A stretch of 64,000 nucleotides of DNA from Immersiella caudata (GCA_030512335.1 JAULSU010000003.1:124001-188000), one strand, 5' to 3'; shown: positions 42,948 through 55,001, counted from the first letter of the stretch. Made by a program: numbers and translations. The notes: generated by a model from the sequence alone, not told the origin.

Positions 42948-45704
42948 ATGGCCGACCCGCAACGCCCCCTGCGAGTGCCAGATCGAACGTCGTCGATGCT
43001 CTCCGTTCCTGAACCTTCCGAAGCCACGCGGACAGTTGGCTTCCACAGACGCGAGCGGTCCAGAACTATCACCGGCCCGATGGAGCTGCAGGTGCCAGAG
43101 ATGCTCAAGATCCGCAGGTGGGATGGCGCCGCCCGCGCGTGCTCCCCCTGGGACAGCTTGGGAAGGGTGGGTGACCGGCCAACTGGCCAACATCAACAAC
43201 CTCAACGTCGAGGCATGACCACTAACGCACCGTTCTCCGCAGGACCCAGAGCTGTGGCTCCGTGATGGAAACTGCTTCGTGCATTTGTACGCCAAGGGCC
43301 AGTCCCGCCGAGGTCCCGCATTCAAGCTACCGCTGCGTGTTCTGCTCGAAGCCAAGTGCCATACCGTTGTCGCGAGGTTCATGACGAGGGATGGGGTCGC
43401 GTCTGCAATGGCGTCCCTGGAGGGTAGAGACTTGGACTTCCTGGACGATATGAGCCCCGATGCGAGAGTCGAGCTGTATATCCCACCACCACCGATGGCA
43501 TCCAGGGAGGAAGCTCTTCGGTACCACCTCGCGACCCGTAACTTCTTTGCCTGGGTGTTTCGGAGGTCGTTGGTTGGGGAGCACCTCGGAACTTCGATGA
43601 TCAACCTCCTCAATAGCATGATGGGCTTCCGCCGTCCAGGGGAGGCTAACATGGATGATTTGATGGCCTTTCTTGACGAGGAGGGCTACCTGGACATGCG
43701 CAACCAGCCGATTCACGCCCTGGCGGTTCTCCATTTTGCCGAGTATTTCCAGTCCAAGAAGCTCTACATCAACGCCTTTACACACTGTGTCGGCATGTAT
43801 GACGAGCTCTTTGCAATTCCAGAGTACCAGGTAAGCTCTACTTTGCAAGTATCTCAAATCCCGACTAACAGGGGCAGATTGTCACGTCTGTTACGAGGAA
43901 GTTGGTACGGCTAGCCAAGTCCGAGATGGATCTGAAGCTTGCTCGCGGCGGTAAAATGCTGCGGAATTTGCTTGAAGACGAATTCTCGGAGACGCACATT
44001 GGACTATCATCAGGCTCCCGGGCGCACCTTGATCGATTCCGGACGTTTCTGCACGGATATTTTACCACAAAGTTTGGCTACTATCCGCCGCAGTCCATTG
44101 ACGCCCATTGCCAGATATACGAGCGCCCAACGTACCTGGCGATGCGGAGGGACCTGGAGGCGCTGTACGAATACTTGGTCGACGAGGGATTCACCCCCTC
44201 AGAGCAGATGCCACCGCTCGCGCAGGGAGGGATTTGCACTCTTCAGAGCGTGCACGCATTCGACATGCGCAACAAGTACTCCTCGCTGCAGCACCCTCTC
44301 CCACTGCTTCCGGAGGCGGCCCCCACCTCATCACGGCGCATGTCGTGGCTGGGAAGAAGTGACAAGCTCAAGCCCGATCAGCGCCTCGTCACGCATGCCA
44401 CGCTGTTGAAGGCTACCAACAAGCGAGAGCCCGTGGTGCTGAAGAACCCCTTGGTTGTGGCGTACCGAAAGTTCGAAGAAGACTCGATCTTCTCACCCCT
44501 CAAGGTGGATCGGCACGAGAAGGTCTCGCAAATCGACGCCCGCAAGATTCGTTGGATCTTGGTCTACTCGGCGTACCAGGTCCTGCGAAACTGCACCGAT
44601 GCACCTCCAGAATGCGAGGAGACAGCAGGTATCCGCTACAATATCGCCGTCAACACGGCAAGCTTGCCGCCTTGGAAGGAGGGCGACAGTGCGGGGAAGC
44701 GAACCTCTGTTGCGAGGAGGCAAACCGATATTGGACCAGACTGGAGGTACTCTTCACTCGTCCCAACCATGCCTGTTTCGGAGAGCCCGGTATTTTCGTC
44801 TGCCATCCAGCCTGACATTGATTACTTGGCTCTCTCGAACCGTGACGACAGCGTCATATCCTCCATTTCGCCCTCCCCGCCCAGCCTCCCCCCTCGGTGC
44901 CAGAGCCTGAAGACCAGGAGCTTCCGCCGCTCGCTGAACATCTTCTACTCAAGCTCCAGCCAGAGCAATATTGTCGAGCTCACACCGGGATCACGCAATC
45001 GCATGTCGACGTCGTTCCATGAGATCCTGGTCCGCGGATACGGCAACGGCACCAAGGATGTGTGTGTCAGCCCCGAAGGAGCAGAGACGCAGCATTCAGC
45101 CAGCCCTGCAGAGGAAGCCACTGGCTCGCGCACACCGCCCAAGTCGAAACAAGTTGAGAGACTCAACTCGCAGCCCCTGAATGGGCGCACGCCATCAACG
45201 TCATCCACTTCTTCCAACACTAGCACCGCAAAGAGCAGCACCAGTGGCCTTTCAGAGGCACTATCGACCAGCACAGCCTCGACAGCACCAAGTCCTCACC
45301 CGAGCCACAGTCCGTCTTCCTGGGCAGTGGCCGCTAGTGGGTACTCTCAGGAACTTTTGGGCTCAAAGAGCGAGTCCAAGATGGTGACCCCACCAGCTGT
45401 CCCCCGACGAAACAGTCGAAGAAAGCTTCTCAGCGCCCTTCACCCGATTCCGCTCCGCATTCGCAAGGGCCACGAGACACCACCCGAAACCGAGGCAGGC
45501 CCGCCGTACGATCCCAATGCTTGGCACCGGGTCGACGGAACGACGACGCCGACTGTCATGGAGGAGGACGAAGATAGCCTGTGGATGGGGGTCCACAGGG
45601 GCGCCAACGGGAGCCGCGTCGACGTCTGGGACCAGTATGCCGGCGTCGGCGGCCTCACCGAGCCGGTTCCGGCAATGCCGGCCCTTGAGGCGGCCAAGAC
45701 TTGA
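42948..45704 (+). CDS. DUF8004-like fungal protein
   Basis: Exons 42948-43166, 43243-43830 and 43878-45704; introns of 76 and 47 bp; 2634 bp, 877 residues. The conserved part (about 60-370) includes DPELWLRDGNCFVHLY, PAFKLPLRVLLEAKC, RNFFAWVFRRSLVGEHLG and VLHFAEYFQSKKLYINAF, which I associate with the fungal DUF8004 family. The C-terminal half is Ser/Thr/Pro-rich and probably disordered, with poly-Ser patches and basic RRNSRRKLL. There is no signal peptide or TM segment. Function is unknown. The start is the first ATG (MADPQRPLRVPDRT). All junctions are phase 0. Confidence 0.85.
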
Positions 45705-46546
45705 TGCCATTACGAGATTATGCCCGTTTTTTTTTGGTCGTTTTCTTCGCATGCTGCTTGACCTGGCTGAGACGCCGGGCGACAGTCCTTACCTTGCATG
45801 TTGCATTGGTGTTCGATACCCTGCTTTCGACTTGTATATCACCATCTTTTGTCATTTTCGTTCGCATGTTTTTTGTTGTCAGCGTCTTGTTCTTCACAGC
45901 GTACTTTGCGTCTTGTTTGTCACTGCGTTTTTTTTTTATTTGTCTGGGATTTAGCGGGAGCAACGGTCCTCAGCGCTAGATATTTGTTCCCTTGCTTCTT
46001 GGCTGGCACAAAAACTGGCGAATGTCTAATGGCGCACACACGGCGCCTCATGAGTTATGTCAATATCGCTTCAAATGTTTCTCGAGGATACCACGGTATC
46101 CAAATGGGCGATGGAAAGTTTCTTTCTCAAGTTTCACGATTCGCGAGGAGGGGAAAAGAGTAGATCCCCCCATATTAACAGACGCCAGGACGTTTGACGA
46201 GATCCTTCTTCGAAAGAGGAAGAAAAGATACGTCGGGGTATGTTACGCGCAAGGGAATAGGGACATTGTTCCAATGGAGATAGCGTATCCGTCCGTAACA
46301 AAGAAATAATTAACAAAAAGTTGATCCGCCCGCTTGCTTCGCCGTCATCAAAGCCGTGATCGCCTGCACATCTGTGAAGGAGGGCGCAAGCGCCCGCAAG
46401 CATGTATATACAGGGAATATTACACATTCAAGTCGGTAGTAGGGTTGTTGACTAAGGTGGGAAATATTGTAGAGGGAAGCACCAGCTTCTTTCTCTTCGC
46501 GCGGGTGGTGGAATATCAGATGGGTGTTTGTGGGATCGGACGGAGC
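45705..46546. other. 3' flanks of two convergent genes
   Basis: About 840 bp with T-rich tracts (45726-45736 and 45930-45940 region), as expected for 3' UTRs and polyadenylation sites. No gene seen. Confidence 0.6.
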
Positions 46547-47432
46547 TTACTCGCTCTTGCGGGATCCTGCGGGTGTCTTCGCGAGGGCGTTGATGATCTC
46601 GTTGGCTGTTTGGTATCCGATGATGGCGGGGAAGACGATCCATACGCCGCTGGGGGAGGTTAGCTCCCGCGTATGATGGGAGGTGGAGGAAAGGAGGAGA
46701 AATGGGGAGAAGGGAAGCTCACTTGGTGACGAGCCACAGCCCGAGCATGGGAACCGAGTTGTGTCCGATGTTGGCGAAGCCCGAGAAGTACTCGTTCAGC
46801 CCTAGGGTAGGCATGTCAGCGTTAGTCCGCTCCACTCCCGACGCCGTGGAGTTGGTCCGGCGCGCGCGATGTACAACACCCAAAGAAGCGCAGAGTGGGC
46901 AAGTAGAGTACTCACAATACAACACCGTCTTCCCAAAGGTAGCAACCAACCCCGTGTACAAAACCACCACGGCCGCCGCCCCCGTCTTCCCCTTCAACTC
47001 CCCCTTGCCACTCTGCTTCCTCTCGCTCCACCACAGCCCCAGATACACCAGATAGATGCCACTCTCCACAATGTTCATCGCGCTCTGCGCACCGTTGAAC
47101 CCATCGCCCTCCTCCCACTTCTTGATACCATACGTGTAATCCAGCTCGGATTGTATCGCGTAGGCACTCCAGATGGGCCAGTGGTATTTACCGCCGGGGA
47201 AGGAGTGAGGACGGAGGAAGACGAAGAGGGCGTCCCAGAAGACGAGGGGGATGGAGGCGGCGAGCCAGAGGAGAGTTAGGGGGGTGGGGGTGTGGGTGAA
47301 GACTGTGGAAGTTGAGGAGGCGGATTGGCGAGAGGCGCGCTTGGTGGGGGAGGGGAGGGGGGTGATTGCGGCCGAGGGGGAGGTGCGGCGGGGGGTGTTG
47401 AGCGCGGCGGAGGCGGAGCGAGTTGAGACCAT
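46547..47432 (-). CDS. Polytopic membrane protein, weakly EXPERA/EBP-like
   Basis: Exons 47432-46916, 46801-46723 and 46649-46547; introns of 114 and 73 bp; 699 bp, 232 residues. A Ser/Thr-rich N-terminus of about 45 residues precedes several TM helices: about 50-70 (LLWLAASIPLVFWDALFVFL), about 112-130 (NIVESGIYLVYLGLWW), about 148-165 (AAAVVVLYTGLVATFGKTV) and a C-terminal pair around LGLWLVTNGVWIVFPAIIGY. The WDALFVFLRP opening and the helix layout resemble emopamil-binding/EXPERA proteins, but diagnostic residues cannot be confirmed by eye. Function unassigned. Confidence 0.75.
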
Positions 47433-48588
47433 TGTTGCGTTTGTTGGTATCGATTAGACAGCGTGGAGGATGGAAGTGGAGATGTTGTTGTCGCAGAGTG
47501 TCGAGGCGGTCGCAGGGTGGGCTGTCGCGCAGGTTAAGCGAAAGGGGGGCAAAAAGAAAAACACAGGTGCGCCGCAGAGGGATAGCGGCAGAACTGATTG
47601 TTGATTGTTGTTGTTCTGTCGCGGCGGGGGAGAAAAACAAGGGGGGGGGCGGCGCGGCATCATAAACGGCGGGGAGTGAAAACGAGGGGCCCCGCGGCTG
47701 GGCGCGAACCCCAAATACGCGGACGGGTGGGTCAGAAAATTGCAGATTCGCTGCAACCCAGGTGGCACTGGCCATGTTGGCAACTGCTTAGTCATTCGCG
47801 CTTGGTGGGGCTTGGGCCGCAAAACGCTGATGAAACCGAGCGGTGGGATGCGCTGGTCGGGCGAAAAGCAATTGGGTTTGGATGACAGCGGGACGAAGCG
47901 CATTGGGCTTGTGCTACGATGGCCAGGTGCAACGTCATTCTCATTCTTTTTCGTTCAAAGTGAGGCCGTACTCGTACACGATTTCGGATTGCGAGGCGAC
48001 CAAGTGGGCGGTGCGCTGCGACGCGGGACGCTCAGCGGAGAGACGACGCGTCGGAAACAGAGCCCGCGCGATTTGCCATCCGTAATGGCTCAGCCTCCAG
48101 CGGCGACTCCCTGGATTTGGAATACTGATATAAACGATATTCCTGGACATCTTTGCGCATGATCACGGGAAAGACAATCTCATTTGGTCATGGTTCGCAG
48201 CTTCTTGAGATGACCCCTTGAACGCTAAGCATCCTCCTCTTCAGGGGATGGATACTCAATGGAGAAGCGCCCTAATGGGCGCTTTGATCAAGCACCAACT
48301 GTCAGAGGATGTTGGCTCACTGGTCGTCGAGCATACCCTGCCATATGATGGGAGATGTGAATGGCTTCTTTGTCTACCCCTAGAACCAACGGTTCTCTAC
48401 TTTATTGTGTGTGTGAGGTTGGTTGTTTCTTCGTATTCTCTAAGGCGAGACCTGATGACTATAGCTACAAGAACATTGACAGCCCTCCCATCCTATCGTG
48501 CATCCAACCTTGACACTTCTCCCTAACACTTCTCCAACGTCGAGTTGAATCTACGGCTATCCACAGCCTCAAACAATTCGCTACATCA
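47433..48588. other. Intergenic region upstream of two divergent genes
   Basis: About 1.15 kb. ORFs present are not convincing. A G-rich patch lies near 47640-47655. It should hold the promoters of the membrane protein (minus) and the secreted protein (plus). Confidence 0.55.
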
Positions 48589-49216
48589 ATGTATGCCATC
48601 ACCTCGCTACTCCGTCTATCCATAAGCCTCATCTGCCTTACCCAAGTTGTTCAGGCGGGTCCCAAACACGAGGTCAACATCACGCCCGGGCCCGGTTTAC
48701 CTCCACTAGACGGCGTGGGCTTGAGTCCTGAAACCCTCTACAAGACCGCGGAAGGCTTACAGGAAAAGAAATGGGCTACTCGCGACGTCCGTGATTTAGC
48801 CCTACCGAAGCACTCCAATTCCGAATTCCACAGCGGTTGCGGCATAGATGGAGCGCAGTCACTCAACGGCAAATCCGTCTATGCTGCGCCACTGAAAGGA
48901 GCATATGCCTGCTATCTTTACCTGCGGGCAGTGAACCAAACAATATGCACCGTCCAAAAGGGCTCCTCCGATCTTTGTAACTACCGCCGAACATCCCGAG
49001 GACAATGGCTACAAGGCTATCTTCAAGGCCTGAAATCGACTCCCAGAGAAAAAGGCAAGTCAGGCAAGTTCCTGTGCCGACGTTGCAAAGCCCGCCTGTT
49101 GGATTATGGACCCGAACAACACTCGCCTCTCCCACATAACGTGGGAGGCCTTCAATTCCCGTTCGATACATCTTCCCCGGCGCGCTGAAAGCCAGACCAC
49201 CGGTGTACCTTACTGA
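48589..49216 (+). pseudogene. Small secreted protein gene, apparently frameshifted with an in-frame TGA
   Basis: ATG 48589 opens a good signal peptide (LLRLSISLICLTQVVQA, cleavage about residue 24). The mature part contains SGCGIDGAQ, GAYACYLYL, TICTVQKGSSDLC. From about 48989 coding character moves to another frame (EHPEDNGYKAIFKA), which meets TGA at 49031-49033 and then continues in the same frame (NRLPEKKASQASSCADV, then CWIMDPNNTRLSHITWEAF) to the stop at 49214-49216. The annotated-style frame instead reads to 49188 with odd composition. So one frame change plus one nonsense codon is the simplest reading; a CGA-to-TGA change would fit. Family not recognised; effector-like size. Confidence 0.55.
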
Positions 49217-49275
49217 TACTTCGCTCAAGGTCGGGAATGACCCTACCAAGGCAAAATCCCCAGTTAGTAGATGCC

Positions 49276-49632
49276 TCACCTCAACAATCTTCCGGCCCCT
49301 GACTTACGGAATTCGGTTGAAAGAGGGGCTTTAAGACCCTGGCATGGTCCATGGTCGCTGCGGCGGTGGGAGACGATCGAGGCGAATATGATCAGGCCGA
49401 CCACATTAAGGGTGAGCAAAACAATAACAATACCAGCGGCTATGGGGAATTGCCGTCGGTGCATTGTCGGCTGCTGTTGGGTGTGGCCAGGAGTCTTGCG
49501 TTCGTCTGGTCGATCCTCTTCAAAGGATGATCCCGATGAGGGCGACATCTTGGTGTACTGTGGGCTGGAAGCTCTCGGTTTGCCTGGGATTTGTGGGCTC
49601 CAATAATTGCCCCATTGGCGTATTTTATGCAT
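49276..49632 (-). CDS. Small single-pass membrane protein, unknown function
   Basis: 118-codon ORF from ATG 49632. A polar Ser/Pro/Glu-rich N-terminus of about 65 residues is followed by one strong TM segment (about 70-90, AAGIVIVLLTLNVVGLIIFA) and a short basic tail. Shape is that of a single-pass protein. No family recognised and no intron support, so this is a moderate-confidence call. Confidence 0.42.
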   Translation of the reverse strand: MHKIRQWGNYWSPQIPGKPRASSPQYTKMSPSSGSSFEEDRPDERKTPGHTQQQPTMHRRQFPIAAGIVIVLLTLNVVGLIIFASIVSHRRSDHGPCQGLKAPLSTEFRKSGAGRLLR

Positions 49633-50282
49633 GGTATTGATGCCGGGAGAGTACCTGCCGGTTACGCGGCTGGAGATGAGATGGCGAAGTTGGGGGTGGG
49701 TACCGGGGTAGGGAAAACGTTATAGGGGCACAACTGCACCCCCGACAGCGAAAGTGGATTCAATCATCAATAAATAAGGCGCTGGAGTAGTGTTCTGGGT
49801 CCCAATGAGCGGGTCTGCATCCTTCAATGTTAGCAGCTGAGCTACGGGCGTAGGATGGGTAATTAGTCGCCTCCCGTCGCTGTACCTAGGTAGTCTCGGT
49901 TCCTCGCGGCCGAGAGCCAGCGGCACGGCAGCAACAGCATTACGTTGGGACTTACGTTGGGCCATGTGTCAAGTTTTGTCAAGCTTGACCAATATCGTAC
50001 TACATTGTAAAGATGTGATGACAGTGCGCATGATATTTCCACTGCCTTGACAATATAGACTAATGTCCTCGTCTGCATTAATTACGTAGTCGTCACATTT
50101 GATTGAACAGGCGATGAAACATGAAGGCACGACGGATGGATAGGATCGCATTTCCTCCCCTTGCCCAAATATTTAACGACGAAGTTGTAAAGATTGATTG
50201 CCCGTCACCATTTTCCTCCTTGAATCATGTTTCGGTCCTTTTTTTTTCTTTTATTACCCTGCCGAACAGAAGACCTGCAGAT
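49633..50282. other. Intergenic region
   Basis: About 650 bp; promoter side of both neighbours. No ORF or repeat worth naming. Confidence 0.55.
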
Positions 50283-51307
50283 ATGACAAAGCTTACATCC
50301 ATCCAAGGCCCTCAGCCCTCAGCCCGACCGCTTTCGCCCAGCTTCAGGCTCTCACTAACTATAGCTGTGGGAATCCTAGCACCCATGGTTGGAATTATCT
50401 CTGTTTCTAGCCGCAATTTGGTGTTGCATCGCCTTTTGCCCAACGGTTGGGCTCGAACGGCAGATTCCGACTCTGCCATCCTCTTCTCCCCCCTGCCACT
50501 ACCAGTGCCGGTATAAGCTCAGCCTCGGCAAGCGCAGATATACAAGTCTTTTCTAGAGACCCATTGATCCTCTACATTCGCAACTTTGTCAGCGCTGATG
50601 AGATTTCGTATCTGCTAAATGCAAGGTAAAGTACCTCTCCAAATCTCACATTCCCTACCTATCTACCACCCTACCTATGAGGCGGGTTCAAGATCTAACA
50701 CACGTTGGATTTGCTCGCTCACAGTATCGATAAATACGAGACTTCGCATATATGGAACGGCGCAGAGGGTAGAATCGACCCGGAAAGCCGCATCTCCGAG
50801 ACGGCGGCTCTCGACTGGGACGACGTCACGGAACGCATCACGCAGCGCGCACTGCGCATCTGGGGCTGGAACGGCAGCAAACAGTCGTATCCCAACCCGC
50901 TCAGAACGCAGCGGTACGCTGTTGGTGGGTTTTATACTTACCACTACGACTGGGACGAGACCGTCACACAGGGAAACCCGGTCGCGACCTTCATGGTCTA
51001 CCTCGTTGGGAACTGCAGCGGGGGCGGGACGAACTTTCCCAACCTCCAGCGCCCGGCCGATGCGAGGTGGTGTGAAGTGGTGGATTGCGACGACGAAGGG
51101 TATGAGGGGGTGACCTTTAAGCCCGCGATGGGTTCCGCCGTCTATTGGGAGAATATGCACCCCAATGGCAGCTTCCACTTGGGTGTGGAACATGCAGCGT
51201 TGCCGGTAAAATCGGGGGAAAAGGTTGGGTTGAACATTTGGGTCTGGGATCCGGAGTGGACGCCGCCGCCTGGCGAGGCAGAAAGACTTGCTGCGTGGGG
51301 GTTCTAG
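50283..51307 (+). CDS. 2-oxoglutarate/Fe(II) prolyl 4-hydroxylase-like protein
   Basis: The last exon (50725-51307) carries the P4H-type double-stranded beta-helix: Fe ligands His and Asp in YHYDWDE, the distal His in SFHLGVEHAALPV, and the 2OG-binding Lys in SGEKVGLNIWVW. It is joined by a 99-bp intron (50626-50724) to an exon ending LILYIRNFVSADEISYLL, the usual N-terminal entry to this domain. Further upstream the gene is unclear. ATG 50283 begins a peptide with a TM anchor (LSLTIAVGILAPMVGIISV), as ER-anchored hydroxylases have, but it is in a different frame from the next block. A 44-bp intron ending at 50410 or a one-base indel in the C run near 50490 could reconcile them. Catalytic residues look intact. 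Confidence 0.78.
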
Positions 51308-51443
51308 TGCTTGTGAGCGTGATACGTTTCGAATTGAAGACTGTGTAGGTGTGCAGACGCAAATAGGGGTTACGGTGCAGATGATAGACAAATACACCAT
51401 GTAAACAAACACTGTCTGCCTAGAGTTCCCATCGAGCCTACCG

Positions 51444-53613
51444 CTACGCCCACCCTAGGTGCAGAAAGAATGGCTCCGACGATGGCTTCCTGCCCAGGAA
51501 CTGCTCCAAGGTTAACATCTCGTCTTGTGCGCCCCCCTTTTCGAGAAGTATGTGCCTGTATCGCCGGCCTGCTTCCCTGCTCATGGGATCGTCCTTGAAT
51601 GCGCTGTAGAACATGTCTGTGCTGTACAGCTTCGACCAGAGATAGCCGTAGTACCCGGCATCGTTGCCGCGAATGAGGGCACTGGAGGCGGCGTATCCGT
51701 GGTTCCACTCGCTTTAAATGTTCTCGGTCAGCACTTCCCACTACTCGACGTGAAGCAGTTCGGTGAAGAGAAACTGGAACTCACGATTGCTTGCCAAAGG
51801 CTTCATAACCCTTGACGCCGGTAACTTCTCGATAGACTGCCCCGTACAGTTCGGGATAGTTTGGCTTCTTCTCATGTATTGGGTATGTATGAATCGCCAT
51901 GTCAAATGTAGCGTAGCTTAGCTGATCGAGCATATCTAGCGCACTACTTTCGCGGTTGGCTTCGATCAAACCCTCTAGCATGTCCAAGGGGATCGGTTCA
52001 CCAGTCTCATAATGCGACGATAAAGCGGCCAAACAGGATGGAACCCGGCACCAGTTCTCCAGCATCTGAGATGGCGCTTCGATAAAGTCGCGCGCAACCG
52101 TGACACCATGAAATCGAGAATATGTGGTACGCGAAACCAAATCGTGCATGCAGTGTCCTAGCTCGTGGAAGAGCGTTATCATTTGATGATACCGGAGAAG
52201 AGACGGCCTCGAGCTGGTCGGTGCGTTGAGGTTCATAATGAGACACGTCGCTGGGTAGCATCGCGCGCCGTTGGGGTACCGATATCCAGACCGGACCGTC
52301 ACACAGAGTCCCTTGCCGTGTTTCCCCGGACGAGGATGAAGATCGAGGTAGAGATATCCGATGAACTCAGGCTGTTTATTCTCTCCAAAGGCTTCGTCAT
52401 CCCACACAGCGTACAGCACCACCGACTCATGCCACAAGATATCCGCGGCCTTGCCTGTCGGAGAGACCCTTCCCCGTTCTTCGTCCCCCTTGAGCTCGAT
52501 AAACACCAGCCCCAGTAACCGACCAAAGAGTCTCAACATCTCCGAGACCACTTCGTAAAGCGGGAAGTACTCAGAAATCTTCTGGTAGTCTACGTCGTAC
52601 TTCTTCTTGACGAGGAGCCGAGAGTAGTAGCTGAGGTCCCAAGTATACAGGCTACCATCAAAAGGTACACCTAAAGCCAGCATGTCGGCTTCCTTTACAG
52701 CGAGAAGCTCCGCAACTTCTTCCCTAGCGCGGCGCGATATGCGCGAGCGAAGGTCGTCGAGAAATTCAATAACCGTATCGGGGGTCTTGGCCATCCTCGC
52801 CTCCAGTCTTTTAGCCGCGTAGTTAGGGTACCCAAGCATCCGGGCGGCTTCGTGACGCAGCTCCATAGTCTCTTAGAACCGGGGGATATTCTCATTACAC
52901 CTGTTCGTGTAGCTGACCCCAAACCTCTTTCGTGTTTCTGGGTTACGAGCGAACCCCCCTGAAGCGTCGGGACCTTTAAACGGCACCTTGACCTTTCCCG
53001 TATTGTCCTCTGCTCCCTTCTCCAGCCCATCAATAACCTCCTGGGGGAACCCGTCAAGCTCCTCGGGCGTGAACCAAACTCCTCCGGTATTCTCATCGAT
53101 GGTTTTTTCGTACTCAATCTTCAGTTCGCTCAGCCTTTCTTCGATCGTCCTGTAGCGGTCCCGAGCAGGGCCCGGCGGCAAAACAAGCCCATTGTGAGCG
53201 TACTCCTGTCGCTGCTTTTCCAAGACACGCTGGCTCTCAGGATCCAACGTGTCATCCCTCCGTTGGAATACAGCATCCACCAGGCGGAAGACATCCTCGC
53301 GCATCGAGCAGTCGATGTAAGCAAGATTTGCTATCTTCCGAGCTTCTGTGCCGGCTGCGCGGCGCTCAGGATCGGGGGAAACGATGCTGTAGAAATCGGG
53401 CTCAATCGCTGACCAGCGTGCGTTGGTGTTGTGCTCGATCGGCAGAAGGACATTGTAGAATGTGGCTTGCTCAACAGGCACTTCGGCCACGATCTTGTCG
53501 AGGAGAGCTCGAGTGGCTCCCCAGCGCGCCTTTTCATCGGCGACAATCGCGTCCGCGGTAGTGCGAAACAGCACTGCGGGCTGGGGGGGATGGCGGTACT
53601 TTTCGTCAGACAT
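51444..53613 (-). pseudogene. M3 metallopeptidase (thimet oligopeptidase type) with an in-frame TAA
   Basis: Cytosolic-type oligopeptidase. Exons 53613-51785 and 51711-51444 joined by a 73-bp intron; 698 codons if read through. The zinc site FHELGHCMHDL is present (His483, Glu484, His487 in read-through numbering), with the downstream NWCRVPSCL helix and EWNHGYAASSALIRGNDAGY block after the intron. An in-frame TAA sits at 52875-52873 (codon 247), between NENIPRF and ETMELRHEAARMLGYPNYA. Both sides match the family without a gap, and no intron can remove the stop. CAA-to-TAA is one possible origin. Read as is, the product ends before the active site. ATG 53613 (MSDEKYRHPP) is a clean start without a mitochondrial presequence. 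Confidence 0.82.
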
Positions 53614-54479
53614 GCCGAAGACTAACCAAGGTTGAAATGGATGTAGAGTTTCTGTCTTGAGACTTGAAGCAGAATGTTCGGACTGTACGATTGAGGGACA
53701 TCCCCGCAGCTGCCTAAAAAGTCACGGTTCAACGGCCATTTCGTTTGCCGGAAGTCGCCATCCTTTGTCGGGGTTCCTTCCAAACCGTTCCGTTCAGACT
53801 CCGACTAGCACAATTGTAGCACATATTTGACAGTGACGTCGTCAGCATAAGCACTGTGCATCCTGCAGAGTTTCGCTTTAGGCTAAGAGCTACAGACCCA
53901 AGTGCATGAACAGTTCGGATGTTGGTTGCTGGAGGCCCAAAACATAGACTCTGTTAAATTAACCAGTGCGAGATGAGTTGAATGAACTTCGCCATCGTAG
54001 CATGCATCCCACGTTTTTCCTGACGTGGTCACTTACCTACATCGAGCGGAAAGAGCGTCGGAGTGAGGCTGCATCGACTGTATGACGTGTAGATCCAGGG
54101 CTTTCCACGTAAAACCCCCGTCTTTCGGGGAGCCAGGACAAACTCAGCTCCTCGGACCCCCATTTGTCCATCGTATTAACTGGTTTTCCGCAAACTTTTA
54201 CCAATTCCGTTCCTTTTCCATCTCCGAGGAATTCCAGCCGCTTCCGCACATCGCCCGCCCCACCCTGAACCTCACCATGAACCCCGCGACCGGAACACTT
54301 GAGGCCATGCCTTCCCTCCAAGTTGTCAACGCGAACGGCAGCTCTGCAGACAAGGGGTGGAAGTTCTCGCGAGCTAGTACCAGACGGCTTTCCAAACTAT
54401 CACCGATCACTACCCACACCCTGGTATTTTTCTGACATCAACCTTCTGGGCTACTACCGTCTTTGTCATTTACTCTCGG
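53614..54479. other. Intergenic region, includes possible 5' exon of the next gene
   Basis: Mostly featureless. From about 54275 to 54479 a plus-strand frame gives a membrane segment IFLTSTFWATTVFVIYS that runs in frame into the next gene, so an upstream exon probably lies here. Confidence 0.5.
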
Positions 54480-55001
54480 ATGCAGCCGCCGTCAGACCTG
54501 TCTTATGACCTCGCTTTCGGATCTTCCATTTTCGACGGGAAAAAAATACTCGACTGTAGCCACTCTCTAGAGGAAGCCGAGCGTCGAAGATGCGGATACG
54601 ACATTCTCGCAAACGGCTACTTCCCCAAGATGTGTGTGGACGAATACGGGATCGACGAGTACAAAAGCGAAGGCACAACATGGTATGGGTATGCAGACCG
54701 CAACTGGACGGTGCGCATACACTCGGCCGAAGAGATGGGCAGACGCGGGATCTACTACACGAACATGAGAGACCACATCGTGCACTGTGCGCTGCTCTGG
54801 AAGCGACAGTACAGGGCATTTGCTGAGAATTGGAGGTTCATCGACTCGGTCATTGCAAGTGAAGAGCACACCTATCACTGTGCTGACTACCTCATGGAGT
54901 TGACAGACGACTTGGACCATCCGGACTGGAGAACGGTACCAATTGCTGTCAACGTGGGGTATGCGGGTTGCTTTGATAGGCAAGAGCCTTTCAGCCCGTG
55001 A
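54480..55001 (+). CDS. UstYa/DUF3328-like protein with two HXXHC motifs
   Basis: From ATG 54480 the ORF gives 173 residues, with HIVHC near residue 98 and HTYHC near 131, about 28 residues apart. Paired HXXHC motifs are the hallmark of the UstYa family (DUF3328), oxidases of fungal peptide secondary metabolism. The frame is open upstream through a TM segment (IFLTSTFWATTVFVIYS), and UstYa proteins have one N-terminal TM anchor, so the true start is probably an earlier exon near 54275 with an acceptor at GCTAG about 54383. Cys positions DCSHSLEEAERRRCGY and MCVDEYG suggest a disulphide-bonded luminal domain. No precursor peptide or other cluster gene was recognised nearby. A different fungal HC-motif family is the alternative. 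Confidence 0.55.
   Translation: MQPPSDLSYDLAFGSSIFDGKKILDCSHSLEEAERRRCGYDILANGYFPKMCVDEYGIDEYKSEGTTWYGYADRNWTVRIHSAEEMGRRGIYYTNMRDHIVHCALLWKRQYRAFAENWRFIDSVIASEEHTYHCADYLMELTDDLDHPDWRTVPIAVNVGYAGCFDRQEPFSP

Noticed and set aside
23897..52875. Programmed stop-codon read-through as a shared explanation for the in-frame TAG/TAA/TGA codons
   Set aside because: The following bases (TTG, TAT, GAG, AAT) do not match the efficient CTA-type context, and two of the genes also carry frameshifts; mutation is simpler.
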